Source: a virus. Taken from it: a stretch of 30,676 bases of DNA. Each line of letters begins with the position of its first letter. The first letter of the stretch is position 1. Of the stretch, positions 1-7,208 are shown piece by piece. The notes beneath the pieces were generated by a model, which saw nothing but the letters and a program-made list of their open reading frames with translations, was not told the DNA's origin and did not search any database. The position numbers and the translations under genes were made by a program. The stretch covers positions 1-30,676 of IMG/VR virus record IMGVR_UViG_3300006100_000053; one strand, given 5' to 3'.

Positions 1-872
1 GCCGTAGCGCCTTTTTCTAGCTGGACTCCGGTGATGTAGAAGGTTGCGCCGTTGGTTCCGACTACAGATTGTGTTCCAGTGACACCGTAATATGTTCCAG
101 CAGCCCAAGCATTTGCTGTGCCTCTATAATTTGACCCACAACCAATGTCAAAAACTAACAGAAGTCCAATGCCATTTGTAGTAAGCCAAGTACCAGAAGT
201 GTCACCGGGAATAGTGATTGAAACAGTTGTCCACGTATTGGCGGAAGAAATCGTGTATGAAAACGGGTACGACCTGTTAAACGAACCGTTTGTTATTGCA
301 CCGCCAAATGTTCCTGTGAGACTTGAATAAACTAAAAAGGATAAAGTAATGGATTTCGCGCTTGCGGTTCCCCATGACAAATCAGCGCAATTAAGTCCCT
401 CTACTAATTGACCAAAATCAAAAAATTCTGATGCCGTAGCAGAATACGCAGATAGAGACGTAACACCTAAATATTTAGAAAACCCTGCTGGTGGGGTGAC
501 TGATCCTGCATTTTGCTGAACAGAAATTTTAGATGCCTGTGATACAGCAAAACTCCAGCGATCAAGAATGTAAGTGCCGCCGGCACCCGGAGTAACCGCC
601 GCCCCAGCATTCCGCTGGTCAATCATCATCGCGCCGTTGATGATCTTGTTTCTATTGCCAGCAAGCTGCGTTGACGTTGGGCCTGATGTGGCTTCGATTG
701 AATTTGCCCCCGCCGCTGTCAGCGTCTTGTTCGTCAGCGTCTGAGCTTGAGTATTCAGCGTAGCCGTGTCCGTTGCCGCAGGGATAGTGACCGTGACAGC
801 AGAGGCCGTATCTGGCGTTGAGATCGTTACCGATCCGTTGCTGGGGGTGTTGAGCTTGATGTTGCCGGACAT
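1..872 (-). CDS. Tail fibre-like protein, 3' end cut off by window edge
   Basis: Reading leftward from an ATG at 872-870, an open frame of 290 codons runs off the window start without a stop, so the C-terminus is missing. The N-terminus (MSGNIKLNTPSNGSVTIS) is followed by the motif QTLTNKTLT near residue 45, which is common in phage fibre N-termini. After it come NKIINGAMMIDQRN and ILDRW near residues 75-105, then a Ser/Thr/Gly-rich beta-type region and TGVQLEKGATA at the window edge. The DRW...QLEKG layout is typical of phage receptor-binding or fibre proteins with a carbohydrate-binding-like beta-sandwich. It lies 3 nt after the upstream fibre gene and probably ends the late operon or continues its fibre cluster. 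Fibre role is by family resemblance; receptor unknown. Confidence 0.75.
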   Translation of the reverse strand, partial: MSGNIKLNTPSNGSVTISTPDTASAVTVTIPAATDTATLNTQAQTLTNKTLTAAGANSIEATSGPTSTQLAGNRNKIINGAMMIDQRNAGAAVTPGAGGTYILDRWSFAVSQASKISVQQNAGSVTPPAGFSKYLGVTSLSAYSATASEFFDFGQLVEGLNCADLSWGTASAKSITLSFLVYSSLTGTFGGAITNGSFNRSYPFSYTISSANTWTTVSITIPGDTSGTWLTTNGIGLLLVFDIGCGSNYRGTANAWAAGTYYGVTGTQSVVGTNGATFYITGVQLEKGAT

Positions 873-875
873 GGG

Positions 876-1490
876 TTAGCCTTCGTAAAGAATGTTGACT
901 GAGCCAGCGGTAAATGCACCGGAAGATACTGAAATTTGAATACGGTCTAGAGTACCAGAAAGAGCAATTTGTCCAGCAATTACAAAAGCAAATGGGATTG
1001 ACGTGTTCCACACACTCCCAGCAGCAACCCATGTATTAGTGCTTGAATTTTGTAAAGTAAAAGTTATTGATCCCCATGAAGCCGCACTTGCCCCAAAAAG
1101 AATTCCATTGGTTGTATTTACTATCGTAGCTCCAGATCCATATCCAGCATTGTACCCCGTACTTACATAGCTTCCAGAGCCTACCTGAATAAAAGGAGCC
1201 GCTCCACTAGAGACAACGCCATTATTTTGTATAGTAATCCTCTTAACCCAACTTGGAATACCAGTAAACCCTACAGCCGTTCCTGATGTAGTGGCTTGAG
1301 CCGTACCAGAAGTGATTACACCACCGTTAAAAGTAGTTACACCAAGCGTTGCTCCTGTAATTGCTGGGCTAGTTAAAGTCTTATTCGTCAGCGTCTGAGA
1401 GTCAGTCGTGCCCACACCAGATCCAGCGACATTGTCCGTACCGCCAGCAGGATAGGTAACACCCGTAGTCCCGTTGATCGTAATCGTCAT
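876..1490 (-). CDS. Tail fibre-like virion protein
   Basis: About 204 aa, starting MTITINGTTGVTYP. I chose the ATG at 1490-1488 because it overlaps the stop of the preceding gene as ATGA; the frame is open 4 codons further upstream, but that start has no advantage. The N-terminal ITINGTTG...QTLTNKTLTSPAITGATL pattern is widespread in phage fibre and appendage proteins. The rest is a Ser/Thr/Gly-rich beta-strand region without catalytic motifs. The QTLTNKTLT segment is shared with the next gene downstream, so the two look like paralogous modules or subunits sharing an attachment motif. It is probably a virion appendage protein; a specific role cannot be assigned. Confidence 0.7.
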   Translation of the reverse strand: MTITINGTTGVTYPAGGTDNVAGSGVGTTDSQTLTNKTLTSPAITGATLGVTTFNGGVITSGTAQATTSGTAVGFTGIPSWVKRITIQNNGVVSSGAAPFIQVGSGSYVSTGYNAGYGSGATIVNTTNGILFGASAASWGSITFTLQNSSTNTWVAAGSVWNTSIPFAFVIAGQIALSGTLDRIQISVSSGAFTAGSVNILYEG

Positions 1491-1984
1491 ACCACCACCC
1501 AAACTGAGCCTGAACTGACCGTGACCGTAATCCCCGAAGCGACCGCGATGGGGCCGGGAGAGATGGCGTTATCCGTTGATGCGATTGTGTAGTTCGCCGT
1601 GACCGTCTGAGCGGTCACCAACAGGCCATTAGAAGCCCGGATCTGCGGAGCCGTACCGTTAAGACTTGCATCCTGAATGACAGAGCGCGTAGCAGGATAG
1701 TCACACCAGACATTGATTGTGTTACCAGCGAAGCTAATCAGCGCGGTCGTATTGGAGGAATTGGAGAGGACCGTATCCCGCGATAGCGTCCCGGCGCCGA
1801 CAGTGCCGAGTCCTACTTCCCAGACATTCGCAGTGGAATCGAAGATCGTGTAATAGGTGGTGTTCCCGTTACCGATTCCGGTGCTGAAGGTTTTGTACCC
1901 CGTGACCGCGCCCGACAGGGTAAGTGTTCCCGTACCCGCTGTTGTCGAACTTTCCTGCACACGGTCAGCAAGGACGAAAGCCAT
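1487..1984 (-). CDS. Structural / tail appendage protein
   Basis: 165 aa, starting MAFVLADRVQESSTTAGTGTLTLSG. This N-terminal pattern (xADRVQExSTTxGTG) recurs in phage virion proteins encoded in tail-fibre clusters; the exact function of the family is not known to me. The body is beta-rich with many Thr/Ser/Gly/Val and no enzyme motif. The start is 3 nt after the HNH gene stop, and its AGGAA ribosome-binding site lies inside the 3' end of the endonuclease gene. Its stop overlaps the next start (ATGA), indicating translational coupling. Confidence 0.65.
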   Translation of the reverse strand: MAFVLADRVQESSTTAGTGTLTLSGAVTGYKTFSTGIGNGNTTYYTIFDSTANVWEVGLGTVGAGTLSRDTVLSNSSNTTALISFAGNTINVWCDYPATRSVIQDASLNGTAPQIRASNGLLVTAQTVTANYTIASTDNAISPGPIAVASGITVTVSSGSVWVVV

Positions 1985-1987
1985 GGC

Positions 1988-2506
1988 CTATTCCTGAGAA
2001 TGTATAAAAGTAAAATGCTCTGCTTCTGCCCTTTTCCTAGCAGCTATGGCATCTTTGATATCGAGGTAAGACCCAAAATACATGCTTCGCCCTTTATGTT
2101 TAAGTCGGACTATCCATCTACTGTTCTTAGGGTTCCATATAACACCTTTGTACCCAGAGGTGTTGTTTTTTCCTACCGCCCTATTTTGGTTGTTATCGCT
2201 AGCGTTGTTATACGCTATCCGTAAATTGCAAACTCTGTTGTCCGCCCGATCTCTGTTTATGTGGTCTAGCTGACATCTAGGAAGTTCACCATAATACAAA
2301 AACCAGATTACCCTGTGGACCAAAACGGGCTTTCTGCCTACTCTAACCTCTCTATAACCCGATGTCGTTGTAGACCCCGCTTCCTGTCCCGCCTTTATAG
2401 CACCATTACACTTCGGCTCTTTCCAGTAAATTCTGCCTGTCTCTGGATCGTAGTCCCATAATTGCTGGGCATTTTCAACAATGATATGATCGTTCCGCAT
2501 CTTCAA
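1988..2506 (-). CDS. HNH homing endonuclease with AP2-like DNA-binding domain
   Basis: 172 aa. The N-terminal part contains YDPETGRIYWKE and then HRVIWFLYYGELP...LDHINRDRADNRVCNLR (about residues 65-100), the H...DH...N core of the HNH_3 nuclease family. The C-terminal part, NTSGYKGVIWNPKNSRWIV...YFGSYLDIKDAIAARKRAE (about 115-160), matches the AP2 DNA-binding fold that often accompanies phage HNH endonucleases. The gene stands alone between two virion genes on the same strand and is preceded by a hairpin; it is probably a selfish homing gene rather than a structural one. I found no duplicated host-gene fragment around it, unlike the GIY-YIG gene at 5704-6342. Activity and target are not visible. 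Confidence 0.85.
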   Translation of the reverse strand: MKMRNDHIIVENAQQLWDYDPETGRIYWKEPKCNGAIKAGQEAGSTTTSGYREVRVGRKPVLVHRVIWFLYYGELPRCQLDHINRDRADNRVCNLRIAYNNASDNNQNRAVGKNNTSGYKGVIWNPKNSRWIVRLKHKGRSMYFGSYLDIKDAIAARKRAEAEHFTFIHSQE

Positions 2507-2537
2507 TCTCCCTAACAGATTGTTGGTGAAGCACTTC

Positions 2538-2557
2538 AGGGCGGTTCCAGCCGCCCT
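2538..2557 (-). terminator. GC-rich hairpin between virion gene and HNH gene
   Basis: A 7-bp perfect stem (AGGGCGG / CCGCCCT) with a 6-nt loop lies just after the stop of the gene ending at 2579 and before the HNH gene. There is no U-run on the minus strand, so it is at best a weak terminator, pause site or RNA-stabilising hairpin. Confidence 0.4.
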
Positions 2558-2578
2558 TGGTGCGCTTAGTTTATCAGA

Positions 2579-3190
2579 TCAACTTGTCGCGCTAGTGCTG
2601 TACGTGCAACTGACGGTGTCTCCAGTGGTCGTAGTCTTAGCTACGCTGAAATTGCCTTCGGAGTACAGAACGCCAGCCGTTGAGCTCTGAGTGTTCACAG
2701 CACCCGTACCCGTGACCAAGAAGCATCCGTAGACCGTACCGCCCGCGCCCGTGATGGTGTAGGTGATAGCCGTAGCCGTGGATGAAGTCACGTTGGAAGG
2801 CGTGGTGCCCGTAGAAGTAGCCGCAGCAAACACCGCCGTACCGCGAACCGCAGAGCCGCCCACCGTATAGTTGGTGAATTCAGCCGCATTGGTCGTAACC
2901 AGCGTGGCCATAGTATCTGTCGCTGCCGGGGTCAGGCTGACCTTAGTCAGACCCAAGAACGGGCCTACCGTGGTATACGTTCCCGAGGTGCGAAGCAACG
3001 TATTGAGCAGGAGTTCTTTACCTGCGGCAACGACAAGATTAGGGAATTCTTCAGTCCACTTCAGGTTGCCATCCTTGTCTCGGCACTCAACGTGCCAAGA
3101 ACCTTCGATGCCCATACCTTCGGGAATAACCGCGTTGGCCTGCATAGAGACTTCAGCGTGGTCACCAAAATTTGAAAGTTCGTTACTCAT
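2579..3190 (-). CDS. Virion protein, unknown role
   Basis: 203 aa. The first 70 residues (ending ...LKWTEEFPNLVVAAGKELLLNTLL) are a compact, mixed-composition domain; the remaining 130 are Thr/Ser/Ala/Gly-rich and beta-prone, typical of phage appendage or baseplate-type proteins. The start is supported by TGAGGTTAAC just upstream of the ATG, the same Shine-Dalgarno layout as the virion gene at 8225-8722. It sits 7 nt after the upstream gene. I recognise the general 'ECRDKDGNLKW...N.V...G' start as common in phage structural proteins, but I cannot name the family. Confidence 0.65.
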   Translation of the reverse strand: MSNELSNFGDHAEVSMQANAVIPEGMGIEGSWHVECRDKDGNLKWTEEFPNLVVAAGKELLLNTLLRTSGTYTTVGPFLGLTKVSLTPAATDTMATLVTTNAAEFTNYTVGGSAVRGTAVFAAATSTGTTPSNVTSSTATAITYTITGAGGTVYGCFLVTGTGAVNTQSSTAGVLYSEGNFSVAKTTTTGDTVSCTYSTSATS

Positions 3191-3197
3191 GTTAACC

Positions 3198-3623
3198 TCA
3201 GTAAATGATAACCGGCGCGGCGGTGCTATTGTTTGCCGGGAAAGTTACCGTGAATGGGGCCGCGCTGGTTGAGTAGGAGCCACCAAAATTCAGAACCGCC
3301 ACGGAGCGGTTACCCTTAGACGCATTGTATATCAACGCACCCGCAGTCGTCAGCGTGGAATTAGACCACGTAAAATCCTGCCAGCTTGTGTAGGCCGTAG
3401 TGCCTGAGAGCGTAACCCCAAGACCCGTCAGCGTGCCACCACCCGCGGTGTATCCCGTACCCGTAGTCTCCCCAGAAGTCGTATAGACCGTAGTGGTGGA
3501 GTCGATGTTAGCCGCGCTCGTATACAGGGCGATCTTAAAGGTATCACCACCCACAAGGGAGAAGTTGTGAATCCCTTCGAGGAGTTCCAGCTTAAATGAC
3601 GATGTCAGGCATTGTGTGATCAT
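3198..3623 (-). CDS. Virion protein, unknown role
   Basis: 141 aa, MITQCLTSSFKLELLEGIHNF followed by GGDTFKIALYTSAANID and a Thr/Gly-rich beta region. The 'FK.ELL.GIHNF....DTFKIALYTS' opening is a recurrent pattern in small phage tail-associated proteins; the biochemical role is not known to me. Its ATG overlaps the stop of the adaptor gene (ATGA at 3620-3623), so it is translationally coupled to it. No catalytic or membrane features. Probably a virion component by position and composition. Confidence 0.65.
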   Translation of the reverse strand: MITQCLTSSFKLELLEGIHNFSLVGGDTFKIALYTSAANIDSTTTVYTTSGETTGTGYTAGGGTLTGLGVTLSGTTAYTSWQDFTWSNSTLTTAGALIYNASKGNRSVAVLNFGGSYSTSAAPFTVTFPANNSTAAPVIIY

Positions 3624-4282
3624 ACAACCTTGTCCCTGACCTGCACGGTCCTGTATTCATCCTGACGATCCTTACCGTCACCGAGCTGCTTCAACAGAGC
3701 CATAGCCTGATCGTACTTGGTCTGATACGCTTGGATCAAATCAGCCTCGCCCTTCAAAAATATATAACTCTCAACCAGAGCGCCGTACAGCAATACGTTC
3801 GGGAAGTTGGTGCTCAACCACGTAGTCCCTGCGGTCACAATGGAAGTCGGATACGCAAAATAGTGCAGTTCGATGTCGTAGTTCACATCAGGCGTAGGCC
3901 CAAGAATGTACGTGTTGTTGTCGAACAGTGCGTAGTACTGCGGCGTTCCGGTAACACCGGGGAAGGGAAAGAACTCGCGGATGTAGTTCACATCCTTGTT
4001 CAGCATGTACCGATAGCCGTCCGCCTGTGTGTCTCCAGAGTTCATCACTGCCACGGAGAACGTGGACAGAAAATCGCTCGGAAGCGTCAGATACGGAAAA
4101 GAAGCTGTGGCTGTGCCTGTGACATTCCTACGAAACGCGGGGAGCTCAACGGTGTTATTAACCAGCCGCTCTACATCCTGAACAAAGTTAGGAATGTTGC
4201 TGATGAAGCTCGCCTCATCAACTTCAGTAAAGGCTTGTATTGCCTCTACCAGCCCCGCGTATGTCGTAATGTCGTATGACAT
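3620..4282 (-). CDS. Head-tail adaptor-like protein (SU10-adaptor type)
   Basis: 220 aa. The helical N-terminus (TYAGLVEAIQAFTEVDEASFISNIPNFVQDVERLVNN) followed by VELPAFRRN, a beta-rich middle with LTLPSDFL and PQYYALFDNNTYILGPTP, and a C-terminal helix pair (YGALVESYIFLKGEADLIQAYQTKYDQAMALL) matches the adaptor proteins that dock under the portal in short-tailed phages such as SU10. These proteins form the ring connecting portal and tail. It is the second adaptor-like gene in this operon (the other is 5010-5714). Assignment rests on recalled family pattern, not a search. Confidence 0.65.
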   Translation of the reverse strand: MSYDITTYAGLVEAIQAFTEVDEASFISNIPNFVQDVERLVNNTVELPAFRRNVTGTATASFPYLTLPSDFLSTFSVAVMNSGDTQADGYRYMLNKDVNYIREFFPFPGVTGTPQYYALFDNNTYILGPTPDVNYDIELHYFAYPTSIVTAGTTWLSTNFPNVLLYGALVESYIFLKGEADLIQAYQTKYDQAMALLKQLGDGKDRQDEYRTVQVRDKVV

Positions 4283-4284
4283 GT

Positions 4285-4455
4285 TTAGCCCATCTTGGTG
4301 CTGTGCTTAGTGCCTTTCGTCTGCGCGCCTGTGCCGCGAGTCTTGACAGTCTGCGTAGATGCGATATTGTTCGGGTACCCAGAGGACTTGGGAGTCGGAA
4401 CAGACTTTATTCCTTTGTACTCTGCAGAGCCTTCCTGATGTTCTTTACTTGCCAC
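4285..4455 (-). CDS. Small basic protein, GTG start
   Basis: 56 aa, starting GTG GCA AGT AAA GAA. The frame closes with TAA two nucleotides before the adaptor gene start. The GTG is chosen because AAGGGG lies 7 nt upstream and because it overlaps the 3' end of the preceding 56-aa gene by 11 nt. The protein is rich in Lys, Thr, Ser and Gly (YKGIKSVPTPKSSGYPNN...TKGTKHSTKMG) with no hydrophobic core. Small Lys/Gly-rich proteins like this are common next to neck genes in related phages. Function unknown; possibly a minor virion or DNA-associated protein. Confidence 0.6.
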   Translation of the reverse strand: MASKEHQEGSAEYKGIKSVPTPKSSGYPNNIASTQTVKTRGTGAQTKGTKHSTKMG

Positions 4456-4615
4456 GGCTAGACCCCTTCTGATTCATAGCACGAGCGAGGTTGCGCCCAT
4501 ACTTCTTCATGTCGAGGGAGGTTACACCGCCCTTTTTCATGCCCTTCAGAGCGGACTTTTTAACAGTCTGCTTGATCAGTTTCTTGTCTTCAGCGACATC
4601 ATCATGCTTGGCCAT
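4445..4615 (-). CDS. Small lysine-rich protein
   Basis: 56 aa (MAKHDDVAEDKKLIKQTVKK...GGVTSLDMKKYGRNLARAMNQ). ATG at 4615 with AAGAGGTAAC upstream as ribosome-binding site. Strongly basic, with a short amphipathic helix at the N-terminus and a conserved-looking 'VTSLDMKKYGRNLARAMNQ' C-terminus of a kind I recall from small proteins near phage neck genes; no function is established. It overlaps the next gene by 11 nt and follows the zinc-ribbon gene by 11 nt. The neighbourhood suggests a minor virion or assembly factor. Confidence 0.65.
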   Translation of the reverse strand: MAKHDDVAEDKKLIKQTVKKSALKGMKKGGVTSLDMKKYGRNLARAMNQKGSSRGK

Positions 4616-4626
4616 CGTGTTACCTC

Positions 4627-5010
4627 TTAGAGAAGTGCGTTACCCGGAAGCGGAGGAACAATCACAGCGCCGGGAGCTACCGAAGTGAATGCCGTAATTC
4701 TAACATTGTTCAGATACGTGGTGAGCTGCTGGGTAGCCACAGGGTTAAAAGCGAAGTCAGCGCAAGAGTCATTCCTGTTCGTGTCAGGACGAGGCTCACG
4801 GAGAGCCTGCGGGTCATTTGAAACCTTCTGCGAACCAATGATTCCGACCCAATTCTGAGGATGGTCAATTTCCCAACACTCAGTACACCGTTTGGTGTTA
4901 ATGAGTTTCCCCATAATATAGATCTTTTTCATCACCTTGAGGTCATAGCGCTGGCCACAAAGATCGCAATACCCGAACGCCCGCTTATAACTCGCGAACC
5001 GTGTAGCCAT
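4627..5010 (-). CDS. Zinc-ribbon-like virion-region protein
   Basis: 127 aa. Two CxxC pairs, Cys15/Cys18 (YCDLCGQ) and Cys42/Cys45 (RCTECWEIDHPQNW), make a likely zinc ribbon in the first 55 residues. The rest is a linker (REPRPDTNRND) and a Pro/Val-rich C-terminus. The ATG overlaps the upstream adaptor stop (TAATG). Proteins with this 'FGYCDLCGQRY...RCTECWE.DHPQ' arrangement occur beside phage neck genes; to my knowledge the role is not characterised. A structural zinc site in a small neck or tail protein is plausible. Confidence 0.65.
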   Translation of the reverse strand: MATRFASYKRAFGYCDLCGQRYDLKVMKKIYIMGKLINTKRCTECWEIDHPQNWVGIIGSQKVSNDPQALREPRPDTNRNDSCADFAFNPVATQQLTTYLNNVRITAFTSVAPGAVIVPPLPGNALL

Positions 5011-5714
5011 TACCAGCCACCACCCAAGTACCCAGCCATCGGAACAAATCTCACAGGACTTTTATCTCTGTCCTCATCCATTGCCAACTGCAATGCTTCA
5101 TCATAAGACGCTTTCAGCATCTGCAGTCTATTCATATCCAAATCCGGTTGTTTTCTACCCAAATGATACGAAAGTCCCGCGGTCAATGCTTCGTAAAAAC
5201 GGAAAGGTACATCTTGCGTTGTAGCACCTGACTGCCCAGCGTCTTGAACGCGGCGCAGATACCAATAATGAAAAGAGTAGCCCGATTGATTGGGCACTTG
5301 CCACAAGTAAATTTTCGGGATAGGTGACTGCCTGTTTACCCATACCTGTACGGGGCGTCCTTGCGACAGCTTGTTTGGGATCGCGTCATAAGTCGGCAGG
5401 GCTATACGTGGGATAACTAAATCGGTCTGGTTGTATTGGCTACCCGGATTCTGTCGAATCACTTGATCAACAAGGTCTACGCAGTCTTCTGGAAGATCGT
5501 AAATGTACTGTCCTTGGGTGAGCGGGATGTCCGCTTCTTCGTAAGTCCAAAGATTCAACCCGTGGTTAGCAAGCTCGGTTATGAGATAGTTGAGACTTCG
5601 TCGCGCGGTACGAGCTTGGTAACCCGTGCGGATTTCGACCCCAACTCTTTCATAACTTTCTTCAATAATTTCATCTAGCTGGGGGTTCCAATTAGCTGTT
5701 CCACTAGTCGCCAT
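5010..5714 (-). CDS. Head-tail adaptor / neck protein
   Basis: 234 aa. Starts MATSGTANWNPQLDEIIEESYERVGVEIRTG, then YQARTARRSLNYLITELANHGLNLW (helical), ADIPLTQGQYIYDLPEDCVDL (beta), a PVQVWVNRQ...KIYLWQVPN sheet and a C-terminal helix (LDMNRLQMLKASYDEALQLAMDEDRD). This order matches adaptor/tubular-type neck proteins of short-tailed phages. Its ATG is inside the 3' end of the GIY-YIG gene (11-nt overlap). A 20-codon relic of the same N-terminus lies on the other side of that endonuclease (6345-6407). The present 5' end is largely recoded relative to the relic, pointing to repair or replacement after invasion. Confidence 0.7.
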   Translation of the reverse strand: MATSGTANWNPQLDEIIEESYERVGVEIRTGYQARTARRSLNYLITELANHGLNLWTYEEADIPLTQGQYIYDLPEDCVDLVDQVIRQNPGSQYNQTDLVIPRIALPTYDAIPNKLSQGRPVQVWVNRQSPIPKIYLWQVPNQSGYSFHYWYLRRVQDAGQSGATTQDVPFRFYEALTAGLSYHLGRKQPDLDMNRLQMLKASYDEALQLAMDEDRDKSPVRFVPMAGYLGGGW

Positions 5715-6342
5715 TATTTGTTGCCTCCGCTTTACGCCTGCGCCATGATTCTAACAGCGCTGCGCTCCGCATTGCGCGCTCCTCTTCAGATTGCACCCTG
5801 CCTCTGGTCTTAGCGTGGGCTGCGGCTGTTATTTGTGGAGACATGCCTCTTTTCTTAGCGGAAGCGCTGATATTACGTCGATGCTCTTCAGAGAATACTT
5901 TACCTTGCATACTCCGCGATACTTTCAATCTGTGCGCTTCTGGTAGCGGTTTTCCTTTTCTCGCGGTTACGGTAGCGGTTCGGCAGGCTGCTGATACGCC
6001 GCGTTTTTTTGCCGCTATGGACAACTTCTCTAATGTCTCCGGTGTTAAAACTGTGCCCTTCTCGCCACCATCCGTGCAATTAGTTAGTTTAACTCCAGAA
6101 CGTTTGAGACACTTGATGATGCCCCGTTCCAACTCTAGTGATATCGCATCAGATGAGCATTCTATGGTTCCGATAAAAATGTTTTCCTTACCGTGCTTAG
6201 CTACGACCCGCTTATGGTACTCATTCCGTTCCCTAAGATTTTTTGCTCGGCGCATAGCACCCTTGCCTACATAAAAAATAGACCCATCAGGACGACAGTG
6301 CACATACGCATATCTGGTCGTTTCTGGATTTATTGCTCTCAT
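5704..6342 (-). CDS. GIY-YIG homing endonuclease with NUMOD3-type repeats
   Basis: 212 aa. The N-terminal domain has YAYVHCRPDGSIFYVGKG (residues 11-28), the GIY-YIG signature in its Y-x-Y...YVGKG form. It is followed by a basic stretch (RRAKNLRERNEYHKRVV) and SLELERGIIKCLK, where a Glu supplies the catalytic metal ligand in this family. The second half has repeated LTPETLEKLSIAAKKRG, LPEAHRLKVSRSMQGK, FSEEHRRNISASAKKRG and QSEEERAMRSAALLESW units, typical DNA-binding NUMOD3 motifs. It begins 2 nt after the truncated relic of the adaptor gene and overlaps the intact adaptor start, so it interrupts that gene. Target specificity is not visible. Confidence 0.9.
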   Translation of the reverse strand: MRAINPETTRYAYVHCRPDGSIFYVGKGAMRRAKNLRERNEYHKRVVAKHGKENIFIGTIECSSDAISLELERGIIKCLKRSGVKLTNCTDGGEKGTVLTPETLEKLSIAAKKRGVSAACRTATVTARKGKPLPEAHRLKVSRSMQGKVFSEEHRRNISASAKKRGMSPQITAAAHAKTRGRVQSEEERAMRSAALLESWRRRKAEATNNGD

Positions 6343-6344
6343 AT

Positions 6345-6407
6345 CTAGGCTTCCTCAACGATCTCATCAAGTTGCGGGTTCCAATCTGTGACGCCGGAGG
6401 TGGTCAT
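6345..6407 (-). pseudogene. 20-codon relic of the adaptor gene 5' end
   Basis: Reads MTTSGVTDWNPQLDEIVEEA then TAG. Fourteen of 20 residues match the N-terminus of the intact adaptor at 5714 (MATSGTANWNPQLDEIIEES). It lies 3 nt after the stop of the upstream virion gene, where the adaptor gene would be expected to start, and is cut off exactly where the GIY-YIG gene begins. Many codons differ synonymously from the intact copy. This is best explained as the remnant left by insertion of the endonuclease. It may still be translated as a leader peptide. Confidence 0.8.
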
Positions 6408-6410
6408 GGC

Positions 6411-6935
6411 TTAACCGTAATGGATGGTTACGAAACCGATGTTCAGCATGTAGACGTAGATGCCGTTAGCGGCCAAAAGTCCTTCACCGGGAACATTCAC
6501 ACTTGAGGTAGCCGTAGATCCTGTCAAAGTTTCATAGGTAGTGATCCAGCGATTGCTGCCTGAAACATACTGACAAGCAGGGGGTGATCCGCTGAGCGTG
6601 TTGCTATTCGGATCGGTAATCGTGAAGGTGTTAGCCCCCGTCACCGTAATAGTGTAATTGCCGTCGGTAGCGGAACCGCCTGTAGTAGACGCGTATGAAA
6701 TACCCACTGTCGCCCCCGTAGCCAACCCGTGCGCGGTGCTAGTTACCGTAACAGTGTTTGTGCCTGACTGAGCATAAGTAGCGGCGGTTGGCGCTGACAG
6801 GCAGTCAAAAGCCACGAGCCTACCGTTCTGACCACCCGTACCGGCAAATGTAAACTGCTTCAGTCTCGCACGCCCACTTAGGATAATTCCAGAAACACTT
6901 ATGTGCGCGGCTTTTACATCATATTGCATCGTCAT
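6411..6935 (-). CDS. Virion protein with beta-sandwich insert
   Basis: 174 aa, ATG at 6935 with GAGG 8 nt upstream. The N- and C-terminal parts (YDVKAAHISVSGIILSGRARLKQF... and VPGEGLLAANGIYVYMLNIGFVTIHYG) look like one small structural domain. Between them, about residues 58-120, is a module with SGTNTVTVTSTAHGLATGATV, then ATDGNYTITVTGANTFTIT. The HGLxxGxxV...NGxYxVTxxxxNTFTI pattern recurs as an inserted beta domain in phage tail proteins. The flanks also join plausibly without it. Role unknown; a tail or head surface protein is likely. Confidence 0.65.
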   Translation of the reverse strand: MTMQYDVKAAHISVSGIILSGRARLKQFTFAGTGGQNGRLVAFDCLSAPTAATYAQSGTNTVTVTSTAHGLATGATVGISYASTTGGSATDGNYTITVTGANTFTITDPNSNTLSGSPPACQYVSGSNRWITTYETLTGSTATSSVNVPGEGLLAANGIYVYMLNIGFVTIHYG

Positions 6936-6945
6936 TGTCGTTACC

Positions 6946-7206
6946 TCAGCAGTTCCACGCCTTCAACGATTTGTTGATGCGGCTATTTGGGTCATTCGCA
7001 GTCTTGCTGCTCGTGAGTTTCTTTTTCATACCTGACATTCGGGCGCAAAAGGAGGCTCTCCTTCCGGCGTCTTCCTTTGTCTTGGGCTTTGGGGCCGGGG
7101 GTTTCAGGTTCATGCCCTGCTTCTTGGCAGAGGCGCGACCCTTGGCGTTTAGACCGCCCTTGGGGTCTTTACCTTCAGCTCTTTGCCACGCGGGAGACTT
7201 AGCCAT
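6946..7206 (-). CDS. Small basic conserved phage protein (DUF6321-like)
   Basis: 86 aa. Contains GKDPKGGLNAKGRASAKKQGMNLKPPAP and later RRASFCARMSGMKKKLTSSKTANDPNSRINKSLKAWNC. The 'DPxGGLxxKGRxxxxxxGxNLKPP...SFCARMxGM' pattern is one I associate with DUF6321, a basic protein of unknown function in phages. AGAGGTAAGC precedes the ATG at 7206. It has no membrane segment and is rich in Lys and Arg, so nucleic-acid contact is possible. It lies within the tight late operon, 2 nt after the previous gene. Confidence 0.7.
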   Translation of the reverse strand: MAKSPAWQRAEGKDPKGGLNAKGRASAKKQGMNLKPPAPKPKTKEDAGRRASFCARMSGMKKKLTSSKTANDPNSRINKSLKAWNC

Positions 7207-7208
7207 GC

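Noticed and set aside
876-1502. Start of the fibre gene at 1502
   Set aside because: The ATG at 1490 overlaps the upstream stop as ATGA and gives the usual MTITINGTTG start.
2871-3272. Plus-strand ORF of 133 codons opposite virion genes
   Set aside because: It spans the junction of two supported minus-strand genes and shows no protein-like features.
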